A stretch of DNA of 64,000 nucleotides from Alteribacillus bidgolensis (GCF_002886255.1 NZ_KZ614149.1:1550001-1614000); one strand, 5' to 3'. Shown: positions 43,797 through 53,721, numbered from the stretch's first letter. The notes: generated from the letters alone by a model not told the origin. Translations and numbers: made by a program.

Positions 43797-43931
43797 TAGG
43801 CTTACCGCCAAGTCCAAATGGCGGAAGTCGTAGTTTTGCTTATAATTTGATCCTTTAACAAAGTTAAACTTTCCTAAAGTGTAAAAAAACTTGGCTTGCC
43901 GCCGAGTCCTTAGCTTTTCTAAAGTATAAAA
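43797..43931. repeat. Interspersed repeat, copy A
   Basis: The gap between mtlA and mtlR contains CTTACCGCCAAGTCC..ATGGCGGAAGTCGTAG, then TCCTTTAACAAAGTTAAACT and TTCCTAAAGT, then a second unit ACTTGGCTTGCCGCCGAGTC. The parts can form hairpins (CCGCC/GGCGG and TTTAAC-AAA-GTTAAA). The same blocks recur at 45923, 54246, 54385, 57043 and 62806. Confidence 0.75.
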
Positions 43932-43977
43932 TGTAGAACAGAAAGGCAGGAATACCCGCCTTTCTCTTGTCAATTAT

Positions 43978-45891
43978 TTATTTGCTGTTGATCATTTCTT
44001 TTAATTCTTTTGCCGTTTTGGCTTCTATCATTTTATCGACATTTTCCTGTTCGGCACAAATGACCGCAATGCCTGATAGGATTTCTAAATGAGTACCGTC
44101 TTTTCCTGCAATACCGAAGATCAATTTCGCCTGTTCGCCGTTAAAGTCCACTCCATCTTGAACTTGTACGACAGTAAAGCCGGATTTAAGGACAGCTTTT
44201 TTAGCGTCTTCGGTGCCGTGCGGAATCGCAACGTTATTGCCCATATACGTAGAGGTGATTTCTTCTCGTTCTATCATCGCATCCACATAATTTTCTTCTA
44301 CATAACCCGCTTTTACTAATGCCTCTCCTGCAAATCGGATCGCTTCTTCTTTTGTAGAGAACTCCTGGCCGATAAAGATGTTTTCCTCGAGTAACAGATC
44401 GTCATCTTCATCCATATGAGGTTCTGTGTCTACGGCCTCTTCTTCCGATTCTTCCACAAGCTCTGCTTGTTCTTCTGTTACACCGCCCTGCATACCGGCA
44501 ATGAGCTTATCGTATTCTGGACTTGATAAAAAGTTGTCGACGGAAATGTGATAAGCATCCGGCAGCTTGTTTTTGGCCCGGTTTGTTAATTCCTCTTGTG
44601 TTATCACGATCTCTGCATCAGCTGGGAGGTTGCTGATCGATGTGTTTGTCACCGCAGCATCCAGGCCGGCGCCTTTCACTTTCTTACGAAGAAGAGACGC
44701 CCCCATAGCACTTGAACCCATGCCGGCATCACACGCAAACACAATTTTATTTACGTCTTCTGGCATTGTGCCTTTATTGGCCGATACTTGTCCAGCGACG
44801 GAACTTTCTTTCCCTTTCATTTGTTCCATTTTCTTTGTCGCTTCATCGATATCTTCATCCTGTTTCTTGCTTGATTTCAGCACTATGGCAGAAATCAGGA
44901 AGGACACGGCCGCTGCTACGATAACCGCTGCGAAGTTCGCGATATAAGCCATCCCTTCTGGAGGAGTAACCGCGGTAATCGCAATAATACTACCAGGAGA
45001 TGCTGGGGCAACCAATCCTCCGCCTAATAGTACCAGTGTAAACACGCCGCTCATTCCGCCAAGGATAACAGATACAATCAGCATAGGCTTCATTAACACG
45101 TACGGAAAGTAAATCTCGTGAATCCCGCCAAGAAAATGAATGATTGCTGCACCGGGAGCTGACATCTTTGCCGTCCCTCTTCCAAACAGCATAAAAGCTA
45201 ACAGGACACCTAGACCTGGACCGGGGTTTGCTTCCAACAGGAACAGAAGCGATTTTCCTCCTTGCTGCACCTGTTCCAGACCGATGGGGGACAGCACCCC
45301 ATGATTAACCGCATTATTTAAGAATAGAATTTTAGCAGGTTCAATGAGAATACTTGTTAACGGAAGTAATCCGGCCATAACGAGCCAGTCCACACCGGCA
45401 ACAAGCACTTCTGTAAACGCATCCACTGCTGGTCCTACACCGAGAAACGCCAGAATTGCAAGAGCCCCGCCAAGGATACCAGCTGAGAAGTTGTTCACGA
45501 GCATTTCAAATCCCGCTCTCACTTTTCCTTCGATCACCTGGTCAAATTTCTTAATAACAAATGCCCCAATCGGTCCCATAACCATAGCACCTAAAAACAT
45601 CGGCGTGTCCGGTGCACCGACGATAACCCCCATTGTGGCGATCGCACCAACCACACCGCCGCGCTGGTCATGAATCAGTTTTCCTCCTGTGTAACCAATT
45701 AAGAGAGGCAGCAAATAAGTAACCATAGGGTCCACTAAACTGGTAAGGCTTTCATTTGGAATAAAACCAGTTGGTATAAATAACGCAGTAATTAACCCCC
45801 AGGCTATAAAAGCACCGATATTTGGCATAACCATCGAACTGAGGAAGTTTCCAAACTTCTGTATTGCAACTTTTGCATTTGATTGAGCCAT
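43978..45891 (-). CDS. mtlA: PTS mannitol transporter, fused EIICBA
   Basis: The 637-residue protein has a membrane EIIC domain (about 1-340: FGNFLSSMVMPNIGAFIAWG, LIHDQRGGVVGAIATMGVIV, GGIHEIYFPYVLMKP), an EIIB domain with the phospho-cysteine site IVFACDAGMGSSAMGASLL (about 385-470), an acidic linker and an EIIA domain with the phospho-histidine site NNVAIPHGTEDAKKAVL (about 500-637). It takes up and phosphorylates mannitol. Being fused, it needs no separate mtlF. First gene of the operon. Confidence 0.93.
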   Translation of the reverse strand: MAQSNAKVAIQKFGNFLSSMVMPNIGAFIAWGLITALFIPTGFIPNESLTSLVDPMVTYLLPLLIGYTGGKLIHDQRGGVVGAIATMGVIVGAPDTPMFLGAMVMGPIGAFVIKKFDQVIEGKVRAGFEMLVNNFSAGILGGALAILAFLGVGPAVDAFTEVLVAGVDWLVMAGLLPLTSILIEPAKILFLNNAVNHGVLSPIGLEQVQQGGKSLLFLLEANPGPGLGVLLAFMLFGRGTAKMSAPGAAIIHFLGGIHEIYFPYVLMKPMLIVSVILGGMSGVFTLVLLGGGLVAPASPGSIIAITAVTPPEGMAYIANFAAVIVAAAVSFLISAIVLKSSKKQDEDIDEATKKMEQMKGKESSVAGQVSANKGTMPEDVNKIVFACDAGMGSSAMGASLLRKKVKGAGLDAAVTNTSISNLPADAEIVITQEELTNRAKNKLPDAYHISVDNFLSSPEYDKLIAGMQGGVTEEQAELVEESEEEAVDTEPHMDEDDDLLLEENIFIGQEFSTKEEAIRFAGEALVKAGYVEENYVDAMIEREEITSTYMGNNVAIPHGTEDAKKAVLKSGFTVVQVQDGVDFNGEQAKLIFGIAGKDGTHLEILSGIAVICAEQENVDKMIEAKTAKELKEMINSK

Positions 45892-45922
45892 GGTTTTCTC
45901 CTTTCTTTAGAAAATTCTGTCT

Positions 45923-45953
45923 TACCGCCGAGTCAAATGGCGGAAGCTTTTAA
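45923..45953. repeat. Interspersed repeat, copy B (short)
   Basis: CTTACCGCCGAGTCAAATGG CGGAAGC matches the first block of the family (CCGCC/GGCGG hairpin) upstream of mtlA; the TTTAAC-AAA-GTTAAA block is missing. Confidence 0.65.
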
Positions 45954-46059
45954 AACGTAAGTATTAAAAATAATAACTTGAGACTATTTTCATCTTAGGT
46001 TACCTCATGCTGCTGATTCAATAACAATGAAAACTAACTTTGTCGCACGTGTCATGACA

Positions 46060-47500
46060 AACCTATTGTTTCTTTCTGAAGGATTCCAATCCTAAAGTAA
46101 AATCTGCTCCGTAAGCCGGTGAAACCGATGAAAACAATGTTTAATGGAACAGTAGAAATAAATGATAAAACGTGTGCCAAAGTGGGTGGTACGAATGGAT
46201 ACAAAAAGCCGATGATGGGGAAAGTCGAGCGGTTCAAACAGTTGCTCCTTCTCCGATGCAAATTGCCGACAATATGGAGGCCATAGCGCTTAAACCAGAA
46301 ACCGAAGCAACATTACGTTTAACAGTGAACACCAACCGCAGTTGGCCGTATGCGTATGGAACAAAATGGATGGGCGGAGGAAAGCCTAGAAAATATGAAT
46401 GTGAGGTCGTTGCTGATTGGTGTATGAAAACGTGGAAGGCAGGTTGTCCTATTCGTTTTTAACAGAAGTGGAATAGAATAGAATTGAATAGAGAATGGGA
46501 TTGTTTCAGGAAAACTATGCCCGTTTCTTTACCTTACTCTTCGTTTCTTATTAGGCTGTACCTGAAAAGTTTCGGAGTGAGATAAACAGTTCTGGCAGCA
46601 GCTCTGGAAAATGTGGTCCTTAATAATACGGTTGAAATTGGCATCCCGCTCTGTTTGTTTGGATGCTCCTGAGGATCAGCGAAGTATATATGCCGAGAAA
46701 TTTGAAGACAACGAATGAAAAAAACAGCGATTTCAAATCAGAACCGGCCGTTTTTTCGTCAAATCACTTGGAATGGTAGAGATATCCGCTTTGTTTTGCT
46801 GTGTATATATTTATTATTTGGAGTACTTAACACCGCCGGTTCCATTTTTTTACAATACTAGCCAGATTCTCTGATTTACTCGCCGACTTCGAACTTTTAC
46901 TCGCCGTTCTTGTTCTTTTACTCGCCGATACTCGCCATAGGGACTATTTGCCTACAAATATCGAGAGAGGATGGCGAACTCGCGTTGATGGCTGAGGACC
47001 GGCTGGTATAAAGCATTAGACCTGTTAGCACATCAGCGCCGCCACGCCGGATGTATCCTCCCCTACTTCTTTTGGTGGCCATCTATTCTTCCCGATATTT
47101 TGCGGGTGTTTGGAGTCGATTCATTAAGGGTATGAGTAGGACAGTACTCTTACTATAGATGCTCTTGGTTCGATGCAATGTTAGGAACCGCAGCTATTAT
47201 GACGTTTTGGATGGAACGAGGGTGGGCATGAAAAAGAAATACCTTTTTCAAACACCTGAGGAATTTGAAGAATATGTTTATAATGACAACATTATGATTG
47301 AAGGATGGTTTTTAAAAATGAGAAGGGGCGATTGAAATTGCTGACATCACAGGAGCGCAAGTAGATAACCCGGCCCCTTCCACTTTGCATAAACTATATT
47401 GTACGGTTTTTATTGACCCTCATGACAGCCGGTTTCTCTGTTTTTTTCCCCTTTGGGATTGACGGCTGATTTCTCACCATAAAAAGTATAATGGGAGAGT
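46060..47500. other. 1.4-kb gap with decayed coding scraps
   Basis: No convincing gene is seen. A frame over 46172-46462 (plus) ends NRSWPYAYGTKWMGGGKPRK and a frame over 46137-46285 reads MFNGTVEINDKTCAKVGGTN; both lack family likeness and may be pieces of one broken gene. At 46868-46940 the unit TTACTCGCCG recurs three or four times at uneven spacing. At 47228-47335 a 35-codon frame MKKKYLFQTPEEFEEYVYND follows GAGGGTGGGC and might be a small protein or a remnant. Confidence 0.4.
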
Positions 47501-47506
47501 CTTGCG

Positions 47507-48361
47507 TTATTTCTCAGTTGAAGACGTAATAAAAAAGTCTGATAACGCTTGTTGGAGGCTTCCTTTTGTTTCTGCTTTCTTTTCTAGATTAATTCCTAAA
47601 TCAATCATTTTTCTTACCACTTCTGGGCGTACACCTGTAATAATCGGTTCGCTTCCCATGATGGAGACGCCTTCGATGACTTTCATTAAATGATCGACAA
47701 CGACTTCTTCCATTTCTGCGATTCCGGATAAGTCCAAGATTAACGTTTGAATCCGTTGTTCTCCTATTTCCATCAATACTTTTTCTTCAATTGTTTTCAT
47801 CCTTGATTCATCTATGGTTCCGATTAAAGGCAGTACGCACATGGCGGTTGTAACAGGAATAAGCGGTACGGAGAGGTTTTCCACTAATTTACTTTGCGAT
47901 TCAATCAATTTATCTTTGTATGTAGAATAGCTGAGAAAAAAGGAATTTAGGAATTTATCGATGAAATCATTGATTTTTTTCTCTAACACAAAAAAATCAT
48001 CCGTGTCGTCACTGCTATTGTCCCTCAAATGACTATAGAATTGCAGGAATTTCCACAGTGTTCTTCTTATCGCCTGCACCCATTCAAGTTTAAAAGTTAA
48101 GGTTAACTTGTATTTTGCCCATGCTACTCCTTCTTGCTTTGAAAATTCAATGAGGTCTGCTTCTTTTTGTTCAACGACATACGTCACTAATCTGTGAGCG
48201 TTATCTATAAGATTAATATTGCCGATCAGCTGAATTTCTTCGATTTTTTCTCTCACATTCACTGCCTCTTGCAGTAATTCATGTTCAAACTGATCTTTAT
48301 TTTCCGTTAAAAATGCTTTCATATCCTGTCCTTCTTGATAAGCTAAATTCATTGTTATCAC
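47507..48361 (-). CDS. RsbR-type STAS-domain stressosome protein
   Basis: The 284-residue protein has an N-terminal globin-like helical domain (about 15-155) and a C-terminal STAS domain (about 165-280: LSVPLIPVTTAMCVLPLIGT, QTLILDLSGIAEMEEVVVDH, GSEPIITGVRPEVVRKMIDL). This is the layout of RsbR co-antagonists, which form stressosomes with RsbS and RsbT upstream of sigma B. It stands alone, like the unlinked RsbR paralogues of B. subtilis. By my alignment a Glu replaces the Thr usually found after LSG(V/I)A..D in the STAS domain, and a Ser sits at the other Thr site. Confidence 0.85.
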   Translation of the reverse strand: MITMNLAYQEGQDMKAFLTENKDQFEHELLQEAVNVREKIEEIQLIGNINLIDNAHRLVTYVVEQKEADLIEFSKQEGVAWAKYKLTLTFKLEWVQAIRRTLWKFLQFYSHLRDNSSDDTDDFFVLEKKINDFIDKFLNSFFLSYSTYKDKLIESQSKLVENLSVPLIPVTTAMCVLPLIGTIDESRMKTIEEKVLMEIGEQRIQTLILDLSGIAEMEEVVVDHLMKVIEGVSIMGSEPIITGVRPEVVRKMIDLGINLEKKAETKGSLQQALSDFFITSSTEK

Positions 48362-48528
48362 TCACCTTTGAAAATGTAATGGTTTGATTTAGTTAGTTAG
48401 ATGCCTATGTATTTATTATAAAAGAAGGAAACAATGTTATGAGAAACCTATACTTAGTTTCCTTTCATACCCTCTTTGCTACAATAATAAACTACTATTT
48501 TTTTCTATTTTTTTAGGAGGTACTAAAA

Positions 48529-49287
48529 TTGGATCACATTATTCTTACCGGAGCGTCACACGGGATTGGGCTTGCAGCAGCGCAGCATTTTTTACAAAAC
48601 GACAACATCCATCTTTATACGATTTCTCGTTCAAAAGACGAATCTTTAGCAGAAAAAGCTCGCAAAACGGGGGCTTCGCTTGATCATTTTTCCTGTGATT
48701 TAACTGATAGACATCAAATGGAAGCGATTGTTCCGGTTATTTTTCAAAACATTAACCAAGAAGCAGTTTCTTCTCTTACATTAATTAACAATGCCGGAAT
48801 GGTTGAGCCAGTTGCCCCTGCAGACAAATGGGAGCCAACAGACGCCGAAGCTGCCGTACAATTAAACTTGCTCGCTCCGATGATTTTATCATCTTCATTT
48901 ATGAAAAAAAGCCTTTCTTTTGATGTCCTTAAAACGGTGTTGAACGTTTCTTCAGGGGCAGCCCAACATCCAATGCACGGCTGGAGTGTGTATTGTACGA
49001 CAAAAGCCGGGTTGGATATGTTCACTCGTACTTGTGCGCTTGAACAACAAGAAAACCAAGCCTTCCCTGTTCGATTTTTGTCATTTGCTCCTGGCATTGT
49101 TGATACACCGATGCAAGAAAATATTCGTTCTCTTTCAGAAGAAGATTTTCAAGCTGTCGAAACGTTCCAATCTTATAAAGATGAAGGAAAACTCCTTTCA
49201 CCAGAATCAGTGGCGGAAAAATTGGACAAGTTATTATTTGAACAAACCTTTGAAAACGGCGCTTCGATTGATATATATGAATTGTAA
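48529..49287 (+). CDS. yueD: SDR oxidoreductase, YueD-like (benzil reductase family)
   Basis: The 252-residue classical SDR has the cofactor motif LTGASHGIGLAAAQHF, NNAG, catalytic Ser in LNVSSGAAQHPMHGWSVYCT with the Tyr-Lys pair in YCTTKAGLDMF, and FAPGIVDTPMQ. Length and motifs agree with B. subtilis YueD, described as an (S)-benzoin-forming benzil reductase; the physiological substrate is unknown. TTG start at 48529 behind AGGAGGT. Confidence 0.8.
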   Translation: MDHIILTGASHGIGLAAAQHFLQNDNIHLYTISRSKDESLAEKARKTGASLDHFSCDLTDRHQMEAIVPVIFQNINQEAVSSLTLINNAGMVEPVAPADKWEPTDAEAAVQLNLLAPMILSSSFMKKSLSFDVLKTVLNVSSGAAQHPMHGWSVYCTTKAGLDMFTRTCALEQQENQAFPVRFLSFAPGIVDTPMQENIRSLSEEDFQAVETFQSYKDEGKLLSPESVAEKLDKLLFEQTFENGASIDIYEL

Positions 49288-49306
49288 AAACAGCATCCTG
49301 TTTCAA

Positions 49307-49337
49307 AAGCATCCGGAATCTTTCCGGATGTTTTTCT
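49307..49337 (+). terminator. Terminator after the SDR gene
   Basis: GCATCCGGAA and TTCCGGATGT pair around a 3-base loop and are followed by TTTTCT. Confidence 0.8.
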
Positions 49338-49462
49338 AAAGGAGAACGTGTTAGCTCAAATTTATTAACGAAACGAATGAACATCTTTTTACACACGTTA
49401 ATATGTCTGAAGCAGAGGCTTTCTTCCCTTTTAATATGCTTATATTTTTCCTTACAAATCCA

Positions 49463-49530
49463 TTGACATTCAAACATCTATTTGAGTAATATGAGAATAT
49501 ATTCAAATATTCATTTGATTGTTCAAATGA
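49463..49530 (+). promoter_or_regulatory. Promoter and SmtB/ArsR-type operators of the metal ATPase gene
   Basis: TTGACA (49463-49468), 18 bases and TAATAT (49487-49492) form a good promoter. The spacer contains TCAAA-N6-TTTGA (49470-49485). A perfect 8-bp palindrome TCATTTGA-TTGT-TCAAATGA lies at 49511-49530, downstream of the -10. Such A/T-rich palindromes are typical of CadC/SmtB/CzrA metal repressors. No such repressor gene is adjacent. Confidence 0.68.
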
Positions 49531-49546
49531 CCAGGGGGTGAGCTTC

Positions 49547-51658
49547 GTGCCTGATACCGATCAAAAACAAATTTACCGCATACAAGGCTTAACCTGAGCA
49601 GGCTGTGCAGACACGTTTGAGCAAAACGTGAAGCACCTGGATGGTGTGAACAGTGCAGATGTGAATTTTGCAGCCTCTAAGTTAACCGTTTATGGAGACG
49701 TATCTGTCGAAAAACTGGAAAAAGCCGGTGCCTTTGAAAATATATCCGTGCGTCATGAAAAAGATCAAACGCCGGTTAAAAAAGAGCCTTTTTGGAAAAA
49801 GCATGCATCATTAATGATGTCTCTTCTGTTATTGGCAGTTGGTGTGTGTTCTCATATGTTTGTTGGAGAACATCATCTTTATACGATCCTGGCTTATCTT
49901 TCTTCCATTGTTATCGGCGGACATTCTTTGTTCCGGACGGGAGTTTTTAACCTTTTCCGCCTGCGGTTTGATATGAAAACATTAATGACGGTGGCGATTA
50001 TTGGTGCGGTGCTGATTGGCGAATACGGAGAAGGTGCTGTCGTTGTAATTCTATTTGCGATTAGTGAAGCACTGGAGCGGTTTTCGATCGATAAAGCGCG
50101 GCAATCGATTACGTCACTGATGGAGATCGCACCGAATGAAGCAATTATTCGGCGAGATGGACAAGAAACTGTTATATCAGTAGATGATATAAAAATTGGC
50201 GACACGCTGCTTGTCAAACCTGGCGAAAAAATTGCCATGGACGGGCGTATTACAAAAGGCGTCTCCACGATTAATCAAGCAGCCATTACCGGAGAATCGG
50301 TTCCGGCTGAAAAGCAATCCGGAGATGATGTTTTTGCAGGTACGCTTAATGAAGAAGGTTTCCTTGAAATAGAAGTTACCAAACGCGCAGAAGATACGAC
50401 GCTTGCTAAAATCATTCATCTCGTTGAGGAAGCACAGGCTGAAAAAGCGCCGTCCCAAGCTTTTGTGGACCGCTTTGCTAAATACTATACGCCTGCGATT
50501 ATGATCGTTGCTTTCTTCGTTGCCATTTTTCCTCCTTTATTATTTGGAGCACAGTGGAGCACCTGGATTTATCAAGGGCTGGCTGTTCTTGTCGTCGGCT
50601 GTCCATGTGCGCTCGTTATTTCCACTCCAGTTTCTGTGGTAACAGCGATTGGCAATGCTGCAAAAAATGGTGTTCTTATCAAAGGCGGCGTCTATTTAGA
50701 AGAAATGGGAGCTATTCGAGCGGTCGCGTTTGATAAAACCGGTACGCTGACGTATGGCGTTCCTTCTCTTACTGATATCACCATTTTCGCTGACGATCAA
50801 AAAGAAATGTTTTCTTACTTGGCAGCATTAGAAAATCATTCCCAGCATCCGCTTGCTGCAGCTGTTACAAGGCAGGCCGGCAAGCAAAACATTGATTACA
50901 AAAACGTAAACGTAGAAGCTTTCAACTCAATTACTGGGAACGGTATTCAAGGACGAATTAACGGCACTATGTATTATGTCGGAAAGCCCTCTTTTTTCAA
51001 TAAAGCATTATTAACAGATCATATCAATCAGCTTATTGAAGAATGGACAACAAAGGGCAAAACCGTGATGGTGATGGGAACCGATAAGAAAATCACGGCG
51101 GTTCTGGCTGTGGCAGATGAAATACGGAGCTCGAGCCCGACTGTACTTCAGCGTTTGCATGCATTAGGAATAAAAGAAACGGTCATGCTGACAGGAGACA
51201 ATGAACAGACAGCACAAGCGATCGGTACGACTGCAGGGGTTAAACGTGTTCAATCCGAACTTTTGCCTCAAGACAAACTTGATGTTATTAGAAACTTGAT
51301 GAAAAACAATCACAAAGTGGCCATGGTTGGGGATGGGGTAAATGACGCCCCGGCTTTGGCCAATGCAACAGTTGGGATTGCGATGGGCGGTGCCGGCACA
51401 GATACGGCGCTTGAAACGGCCGATGTGGCACTTATGGCAGATGATTTAAAGAAACTTCCATTTACGGTACAGCTCAGCCGCAAAACGCTCCGTATTATTA
51501 AGCAGAATATCGTTTTTTCGATCGGTATAAAACTGCTCGCTCTGCTGCTCGTAATACCAGGATGGCTGACGCTGTGGATTGCTATCTTTGCCGATATGGG
51601 AGCTACCTTGCTTGTCACCTTAAACGGTCTGCGGTTATTAAAGCTAAAAAACCAATAA
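49547..51658 (+). CDS. cadA: Zn/Cd-type P1B ATPase with in-frame TGA (probable selenocysteine) in its HMA motif
   Basis: A GTG at 49547, 5 bases behind GGGGGTGA, opens a 704-codon frame (703 residues) interrupted only by TGA at 49595-49597. It encodes an N-terminal HMA domain in which the usual TCxxC reads T-TGA-A-G-C. A P1B core follows with TGES, the VVGCPCALVIS metal site, the DKTGTLT phosphorylation site, HP in HSQHPLAAA and GDGVNDAPALA. The last helices with GIKLLALLLVIPGW and FADMGATLL point to Zn/Cd/Pb. The TGA stands for the first metal-binding Cys and is followed by a SECIS-like hairpin. If UGA is read as stop, a start at GTG 49628 would give 676 residues without the CxxC. Confidence 0.85.
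49605..49636 (+). promoter_or_regulatory. SECIS-like hairpin in the ATPase gene
   Basis: Fourteen bases after the TGA, CACGTTT (49612-49618) and AAACGTG (49624-49630) form a perfect 7-bp stem with the 5-base loop GAGCA. An outer stem GTGC (49605-49608)/GCAC (49633-49636) extends it across a small internal loop. The loop begins with G and starts 21 bases after the UGA, within the range reported for bacterial SECIS elements. Confidence 0.72.
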
Positions 51659-51702
51659 AAAAGCTATCTCAAGGGGGATTTTACCCCTAGATAGCTTTTT
51701 TA
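51659..51702. terminator. Shared terminator of the ATPase and chemoreceptor genes
   Basis: AAAAGCTATCT and AGATAGCTTTT, with an inner AGGGG/CCCCT stem, form a long hairpin with T-runs on both strands, between two convergent genes. Confidence 0.85.
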
Positions 51703-51705
51703 TTA

Positions 51706-53721
51706 TCATTCAGCATTTTCTTTTTTTAGATTAAACTGATTAACGACTTCTTTTAATTCAGCCGCCATTTGGCTTAACGATTGAGCTGAAGAATCGATTT
51801 CCTGCATCGATGCGAGTTGTTCTTCTGACGAAGCGGCTACTGTTTGGGTGCTAGCTGACGCTTCTTCTGAAATACGGTTCATTTCTTCAAAAGCCGCCGA
51901 TATTTCTTGACTGCTAGAAGATAATTGTTCTGATGAAGCAGCCATTTGTTCTATATGTTCTGCCACTTCAAGCGTGGACGTGTGGATGTTTTCAAATTTT
52001 TCTCTTGATTCATTGACAACCTCCATTCCGTCTTCTACTTCTTTTGTTACGTTCTTGGTGGATTCAGAGGATTCAGCCATGTCGGTCTGAATGTCTCTAA
52101 TAATGCTGGCGATTTGATTAGATGATTGCTGGGATTCTTCTGCTAACTTTCTTACTTCTTCAGCAACGACCGCAAATCCTTTACCGTGTTCGCCAGCTCT
52201 TGCCGCTTCAATCGCTGCATTAAGTGCAAGCAGGTTCGTCTGCTCTGCTATATCGGAAATCACATTCAATATTTTTTCTATTTCTTGAGATCGTTGGCCT
52301 AAGGCCTGATTGACCTTATTGGATTCAGCGACCGCTCCAAGAATAGATTCCATTTTATGATTTGTATTTTGAACTGACTGCCCGCCTTCTTCTGCTTTTT
52401 CCAGCGTACGGCTTGATGTTTGTGCAATGTCTGTTACAGAAGATGCCATCTGCCCAATTCCGTCCGTCATTTCTTGTAATGCCTTCACGTTGTTCTGCAA
52501 TTGCACTTTTTGCGTTTCTGCCCCGCTTGCGACTTGCTGAATCGATGTTGTAATATCTTCTGACGCTTGGCTTGATTGTTCAGCGCTGGCATTTAATTGT
52601 TCAGAAGAAGAGCTGACTAATTCTGCATTTTGCTCGACTTGCTGAATGATATCTTTTAAATTCTCTGTCATGTTATTAAAGTGGTAAGCTAATTCTCCCA
52701 CTTCATCGCGTGTGTGGATGACGGCACGATCTTCTGATAAATCGCCTTGCGCCACGCGTTTTACTTTTTCGGTGATGATTTGGACAGGCTTACTTATTTT
52801 ATGAGCTACCAACACTGCCGCTAACACGAGAAGTATACTTGCTGCAGCAAGTATAATAATGGAAAAAAGCTGGATCTGATCTGTTACCGATAAAATATGG
52901 TCCATCGGCGCAGCTAAATATAAACCATAGCCCGCAAGTGGAACAGGAGCATAGGACATAACTGCTGCTTCGCCGTTATTTTGAAGTTCAGAAGAGCCGT
53001 TTGACGTTTTTCCTTCTTCAAATATGGACATGACATGCTTATTGAACCCAGCTTCTTCTACCGTAAGTCCTATGAGATCTTCTTCTGGATGGAGCTGAAT
53101 GATATTCTGCTTATCAATTAGTATAGCCTCTGCCCCTTCCATGTTTTCATCTGTCATCGTTAGAAACTGCTCCACTAATGCTTCAAAATTAAGAGAAGCA
53201 CTCATCACTCCAATAATATCATCGTCTTCATCCATTACTGGTGTTGCAACGACAACAATACGATTGCCAGTCGAATTGGAAGTAAGAACTTCGGAAATCG
53301 AATCTTCTCCTTGCATGCCGTTTTGAAAATAATCTCGTTCTGATAAATCTAATGAACCGATATGTTCGGGAGAAGTATGAGCTCGAACGATGCCTTCAGG
53401 ATCTGTAAAGACGACTGTTTCATAAGCAGCATCCTGTTCTTTCACATAATTCATAAACCCTAACCGTTCGTCCAAGTCATTTGATATAATATTTTCCGTT
53501 TGCGCTGTTAATTTTATTTCCTCCAGCCTTTTATCAAGCCATTGTTCTAACCCTTCTGCCGTACTTAACGAAATGTTTTCCATGGCATCTCTTTCTTTTG
53601 CCACTATTTCATTGCTGCTTAATTGATAAATAAACATAGATGAAATAATAAGCGGAATCAGACCAACCAATAAAAAACTAATGATCAATTTCTTTCTAAT
53701 CGTAAACATTTTCTTCTTCAT
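51706..53721 (-). CDS. Methyl-accepting chemotaxis protein
   Basis: About 671 residues: a membrane helix (LIISFLLVGLIPLIISSMFI), an extracellular dCache-type sensor (about 40-280), a second helix (IIILAAASILLVLAAVLVAH), a HAMP domain and a long signalling coiled coil with the conserved hairpin tip EIEKILNVISDIAEQTNLLA LNAAIEAARAGEHGKGFAVV. I chose ATG 53721 (MKKKMFTIRKK), 7 bases behind AAAGGAG. The ligand is unknown. It implies that the cell swims. Confidence 0.92.
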   Translation of the reverse strand: MKKKMFTIRKKLIISFLLVGLIPLIISSMFIYQLSSNEIVAKERDAMENISLSTAEGLEQWLDKRLEEIKLTAQTENIISNDLDERLGFMNYVKEQDAAYETVVFTDPEGIVRAHTSPEHIGSLDLSERDYFQNGMQGEDSISEVLTSNSTGNRIVVVATPVMDEDDDIIGVMSASLNFEALVEQFLTMTDENMEGAEAILIDKQNIIQLHPEEDLIGLTVEEAGFNKHVMSIFEEGKTSNGSSELQNNGEAAVMSYAPVPLAGYGLYLAAPMDHILSVTDQIQLFSIIILAAASILLVLAAVLVAHKISKPVQIITEKVKRVAQGDLSEDRAVIHTRDEVGELAYHFNNMTENLKDIIQQVEQNAELVSSSSEQLNASAEQSSQASEDITTSIQQVASGAETQKVQLQNNVKALQEMTDGIGQMASSVTDIAQTSSRTLEKAEEGGQSVQNTNHKMESILGAVAESNKVNQALGQRSQEIEKILNVISDIAEQTNLLALNAAIEAARAGEHGKGFAVVAEEVRKLAEESQQSSNQIASIIRDIQTDMAESSESTKNVTKEVEDGMEVVNESREKFENIHTSTLEVAEHIEQMAASSEQLSSSSQEISAAFEEMNRISEEASASTQTVAASSEEQLASMQEIDSSAQSLSQMAAELKEVVNQFNLKKENAE

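Noticed and set aside
45344..45673. A plus-strand frame of 109 codons opposite mtlA.
   Set aside because: Thr/Pro/Ala-rich antisense frame within a confidently identified gene, without ribosome binding site.
47228..47400. A third possible TGA-recoded gene (MKKKYLFQTPEEF.. then TGA near 47333).
   Set aside because: After the TGA further stops follow within a few codons, and no SECIS-like hairpin of the same geometry is seen.
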